Shown piece after piece: positions 60,791-64,000 of a stretch of 64,000 nucleotides of DNA. The stretch's first letter is position 1; each line of letters begins with the position of its first letter. The translations under genes and the position numbers were made by a program. Origin of the DNA: Gammaproteobacteria bacterium (GTDB taxonomy: Bacteria; Pseudomonadota; Gammaproteobacteria; Burkholderiales; Gallionellaceae); NCBI GenBank assembly GCA_018813765.1, contig JAHJBC010000010.1, positions 1 to 64,000 of the forward strand, in the 5' to 3' direction. The notes under the pieces were generated by a model. It did no database searches. It saw only the letters and a list, made by a program, of their open reading frames with translations, and was not told where the DNA came from.

Positions 60791-62983
60791 TTAAAAATCC
60801 CAGCGCAAACCGGCAGAGAAGAACTTCCTGACCGATTTCGCACTGGAGGTCGCTCCGCTGGTGCTGGTGAAATCCAGGCCGGCATCCGCATCGATGCTGA
60901 ATCGATCGCGGAGCTGATAAGACCCGCGCAGCATGGGCGAGTTACGCGTCAACGATCCGTTCACCTGATCGTTCTGCCAGTAGTATTGCCACGAGGCATC
61001 CAACGTCCATCTTTGGGCAAACACCTGGTGGCTGAACAGATACAACGAACGGCCGTCGCGCAGACTATTCCTTGAAAGGCTCAGACTGGCTGACCAGATG
61101 TCCTGATCGCGATACAGATTGCTGCCGATCAGCTGGCCGGTCAGCGTCTTTTCCAGACCCAGGCCCGGCTGCGCTTCGATACAACCCTCAAGGGTCGGTG
61201 TGCCGGTACATTGGGTGATCGGCAAACTGGTATTGGGGTCGATGGTATGACCGCTTGCCGACGTGCCGGATATGCTGGATAGCCGCACATCGCCCCCTAC
61301 CTGCCATTGTTTGGTGAGCGCCTGCGTGATGCCAAGCTGGGCGAAGTTGGAGGTCGCCGTGCGAGCCACCGCCAGTTTGCGCAACTCATCCGCAGTCATC
61401 GACTGCGCCAGCGTGTCGATGGAAGACGTGGTCGCTCCGGTCAACGCGCTGCGGATGCTCATGGTGGGCGATTTGCGATGATCCAGCATCAGGTTATAGG
61501 AGGTGCTGCTTCCGACCGACAACGTGCCCATGAACATGACCGTGTTCAACTCGCGAAAGTAAGTGTCGTAATCGAGCAGGGTATAGGCGGTCTTGTCCGA
61601 CTCGAAATAACGGTATTCGACGCCAAGAGCACGGCGGTCGACCTGACTCTCGAGTTTCTGGTTGACGAAGTACACGCTGACCGGCCCGCGATCCAGGCTG
61701 GCCCCGGCGAAAGTCGGCTTGGCGCCTTGGGAGAAATCGTCCAGCACACCGACCGACGCATTGATACGCCAATCCTCTGCATCGCCGTAACCGCCCGAGA
61801 CACCATCGAAACGTCCCAGCACCCCCGCCCCGGTGGATGACTGGCGGCCCGCGCGCAGCAGATAACTCTGCGTGCGACCTTTCACTTCCGCATAAGCGGC
61901 ATAGACGCGGTTGGTGTTGGGCTGGGAAGCGATGAAGTTCTGGGTCAGCACATCGCGGAACACTAGGCGTCCGTCATATTCTTCGCCGAGATAACGCTCG
62001 GACAGATCGACGCTCGTGACCAGGGACGACTGATCCGTCTCGGAATAGGTGTCGGTGGTAGAGGCGTTGTTGAACACATAACTGGTATCGACATTGCTCG
62101 TGCCGAAATAATAGCGCGAGGATATGCCGCCGAAGGTGATGAGGCGCGCCTTATCCTTCTTTTCAGGTGCGCCTTCCAGTTTGACCTTTTCCTCGGTCAC
62201 CCTGCCCAGCCCGGCAAGACGCTGCCTCACCCTGGACGCCCCCTCATCCGAACCATACAGCTTCAGATACAGTTCGTACTCGATCTTGGCCTTGGCTTCA
62301 TGGCCGGCACGTTCGCGCGCGACACCCACCCACTCCTGCGCATCCTGCGTGTACTCATTCGGCATCAGCAGCAGCAACTGGTTGAAAGCCTCGATCGCTT
62401 CTTCGTTGCGCTTGCTGGCCAGCGCATCCCGTCCCTTGATCATCAGCTCGCGCGCCTGCTTGCTGTTGGCGACCGCATCAAGATCGGCATTTGCCGCCAC
62501 GACCGGTGCCGCTCCGACGGCCGGCAACCTGGGGAGTGGCGTATACGCATCGGCCTGATCCCGACCCGACTTGATGATCAGCAAAAAACTGCGGCCGTCC
62601 TTGCCCGGCATCACGGTGTATTCCGTCTCGCGGCTGAATTCGATCTCCAGCTTGGGTTGGGTACGCTGGTTGCGGGTCGTCACGCTGAACGACGGGATGC
62701 GCGAAGTCGGCGGCGAATTGCGCACCTCGTTGTCCACCCACTCCTCATCCTTGGCGGCGCCGGGCGCGCGGTCGTAATAGATCTCGAGGAACTTGCCCTT
62801 GTTCTCCGGAAAATGACGCTGGTATTGCACGGGCCCGGTCAGTTTGATGGTCGCCACCGCGCCATCACCGGTGAATTGCAGGCCGATGTCATCCAGCGGC
62901 TGGGCGTTTGTCATGCCGCTGCAAAAAATCGCAACCAGTGCAATAAGAAGTTGCTTCAATCCTGAAGCTCTAAAATTTGTCAT
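60791..62983 (-). CDS. Outer-membrane beta-barrel protein with N-terminal TPR region
   Basis: This 730-residue protein has a signal peptide (residues 1-27). The N-terminal domain (about 30-145) looks AMIN-like, and TPR-like helices follow (about 170-265, ARELMIKGRDALASKRNEEA, PNEYTQDAQEWVGVARERA). The last 450 residues or so show alternating aromatic beta strands and end in Phe (SAGLRWDF), as in outer-membrane barrels. Function is not known. It follows the multihaem cytochrome gene on the same strand by 79 bp, so the two may form a porin-cytochrome or surface complex. A terminator between them argues for partly separate transcripts. Confidence 0.75.
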   Translation of the reverse strand: MTNFRASGLKQLLIALVAIFCSGMTNAQPLDDIGLQFTGDGAVATIKLTGPVQYQRHFPENKGKFLEIYYDRAPGAAKDEEWVDNEVRNSPPTSRIPSFSVTTRNQRTQPKLEIEFSRETEYTVMPGKDGRSFLLIIKSGRDQADAYTPLPRLPAVGAAPVVAANADLDAVANSKQARELMIKGRDALASKRNEEAIEAFNQLLLLMPNEYTQDAQEWVGVARERAGHEAKAKIEYELYLKLYGSDEGASRVRQRLAGLGRVTEEKVKLEGAPEKKDKARLITFGGISSRYYFGTSNVDTSYVFNNASTTDTYSETDQSSLVTSVDLSERYLGEEYDGRLVFRDVLTQNFIASQPNTNRVYAAYAEVKGRTQSYLLRAGRQSSTGAGVLGRFDGVSGGYGDAEDWRINASVGVLDDFSQGAKPTFAGASLDRGPVSVYFVNQKLESQVDRRALGVEYRYFESDKTAYTLLDYDTYFRELNTVMFMGTLSVGSSTSYNLMLDHRKSPTMSIRSALTGATTSSIDTLAQSMTADELRKLAVARTATSNFAQLGITQALTKQWQVGGDVRLSSISGTSASGHTIDPNTSLPITQCTGTPTLEGCIEAQPGLGLEKTLTGQLIGSNLYRDQDIWSASLSLSRNSLRDGRSLYLFSHQVFAQRWTLDASWQYYWQNDQVNGSLTRNSPMLRGSYQLRDRFSIDADAGLDFTSTSGATSSAKSVRKFFSAGLRWDF

Positions 62984-63020
62984 GCCTTTACTCCCTGACT
63001 ACCTGCAAAACATTCGTGCA

Positions 63021-63049
63021 AAAAAAGGCCGCGCACTCGCTGCGCGGCC
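63021..63049 (-). terminator. Terminator after the multihaem cytochrome gene
   Basis: On the minus strand arms 63049-63041 and 63035-63027 (GGCCGCGCA with TGCGCGGCC, 5-base loop) are followed by seven T. It lies 13 bp after the cytochrome stop. Confidence 0.9.
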
Positions 63050-63062
63050 AGTGAAATACCGA

Positions 63063-64000
63063 TCAATCCCAGTTGGTGTATGCAGATCCCCTGCTACCCA
63101 GCGGCTTGTGGCAACCAGATTTCGAACAATCATCCCCGCTCTTCATCCCCTCATGACCAACCGATTTCGTATCCTGGCCGTTGCCAGAATACGGGTTGCT
63201 CTTCAGGTGACAAGTCGTACATGCCATCCCTGTGAGATAGGGAACATGAAGTGCGCTTCCCCTCAGGGTAGTAGTCGGACTGGTATGACAGGTGCTGCAC
63301 GATGGCGCAGAACCTTCCGGAATATGGTTGGACGGCTTGGCCCCCAAAGCTCCCTGCCAAGTTGTCTTCGAAGCATGACAAGCCGAGCAATCCTGGGAAG
63401 TAGTCGATCCCTGATGGTTGCCCAACTGCCGCTTCGTTGCGACCACATAGGTAGAAGTCGAGGCATGACAGGTGTTGCAGGTCGTGATTCCACCATGGTT
63501 CATCGTGTAGGTCGCAAACGTTGTCTTGCTGGTATGGCATAGATCGCAGTTCGGATTCCCGCCGGACGTCAGCGGAATATGAATACCGTTCGGATCGTTC
63601 ACCGTACCTTTGACCCCGTTCGCACCGTTATGGCAGGTTCCGCAGATGCCGGCGGTCGCACCGGTATGATAGCTGGCCCCCAGCCATGTAGTGGTGCCGG
63701 TGTGGCAGGTGTTGCATTCGGCGGTTGTGTAGCCGTGTGTTGCACCTTTGCCCTGTGCCTTGACGCCGTCATGGCAGGACGAGCAAGTGCCAGCGCCTGT
63801 ATGCCTGTAAGTGGCCGGGAGCCAGCCCTGCGTGCTGTGGCAGTCGTTACATTCATTGATGCCCTTGATCGCGGTAGCGGTGTGGCTGGCCGGTTTGCGG
63901 TTATCGGATTTCACGATCGCCGCCGCACTGTGGCAACTTGAGCATGTCGCCGCCGTGTTGTGCTTGTACTTGCCCGGAGTCCACGCAAAATAATTATGGC
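63063..64000 (-). CDS. Multihaem cytochrome c, 5' end outside the window
   Basis: The open frame runs to the window edge, so only the C-terminal 312 residues or so are seen. They hold ten CxxCH haem motifs (CSSCH, CNDCH, CSSCH, CNTCH, CGTCH, CDLCH, CNTCH, CSACH, CSTCH, CTTCH) plus CSKSGCH near the end, which would be a wider CX4CH site. Motifs are spaced about 25-35 residues apart and often precede W or Y-HTG segments, so the protein is a tandem array. Export to the periplasm or cell surface is expected; electron transfer across the outer membrane is inferred. An internal GTG at 63914 is not the real start, since the frame continues upstream with another haem motif. Confidence 0.9.
   Translation of the reverse strand, partial: HNYFAWTPGKYKHNTAATCSSCHSAAAIVKSDNRKPASHTATAIKGINECNDCHSTQGWLPATYRHTGAGTCSSCHDGVKAQGKGATHGYTTAECNTCHTGTTTWLGASYHTGATAGICGTCHNGANGVKGTVNDPNGIHIPLTSGGNPNCDLCHTSKTTFATYTMNHGGITTCNTCHASTSTYVVATKRQLGNHQGSTTSQDCSACHASKTTWQGALGAKPSNHIPEGSAPSCSTCHTSPTTTLRGSALHVPYLTGMACTTCHLKSNPYSGNGQDTKSVGHEGMKSGDDCSKSGCHKPLGSRGSAYTNWD

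Overview
The window looks like the chromosome of a motile betaproteobacterium. FlhDC-type flagellar control with CheZ, c-type haem chemoreceptors, a type IV pilin and a long multihaem cytochrome point to the Gallionellaceae/Sideroxydans neighbourhood. That placement is inferred from gene content, not from a search. Coding DNA is GC-rich apart from a few accessory islands. No rRNA, tRNA or CRISPR array was seen.

Left end (1-2600), accessory island: an integron platform with an integron-type integrase (684-1670, +), a presumed attI and divergent promoters, and one leftward gene cassette (228-560) ending in a damaged attC. A BrnT/BrnA toxin-antitoxin pair follows, then a second partial copy of the integrase 3' end and a strong terminator.

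Flagellar block (2600-25500): flgBCDEFGHIJKL run leftward, with flgA, flgM and flgN divergent. An AT-richer pair of exported genes (15056-17448) follows, one with a possible LAS-type metallopeptidase domain. Then come flhA, flhF, flhG, fliA, motC and motD, with flhB upstream.

Chemotaxis and master-regulator block (25700-42400): cheB (catalytic domain only), cheR, a cytosolic CZB receptor, cheA, cheZ, cheY, two cheV, three receptors with CxxCH haem motifs (one frameshifted), motBA and flhDC. Sigma-28 (FliA) promoter matches lie before flgM, flgK, the receptor operon, motA and a short terminated transcript upstream of flhD. Several have their -35 box starting in the TAA stop codon of the preceding gene.

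Right part (42400-64000): a GT-C-like membrane protein with TPRs beside a type IV pilin with a sigma-54 promoter; an eight-gene leftward run joining Ser/Thr phosphorylation (CHASE2 kinase, PP2C, FHA), cyclic nucleotides (CHASE2 cyclase, metallo-beta-lactamase phosphodiesterase, cNMP-binding/rhodanese protein), a GAF-fused PilB/GspE-like ATPase and a GAF-HD-GYP protein; then uspA, terC and sucCD; and a TPR/beta-barrel outer-membrane protein beside a multihaem cytochrome c that runs off the window.

Gene ends are often decorated with inverted repeats, several built from 7-bp units, and some of these have entered reading frames (flgJ, flhG, one receptor).
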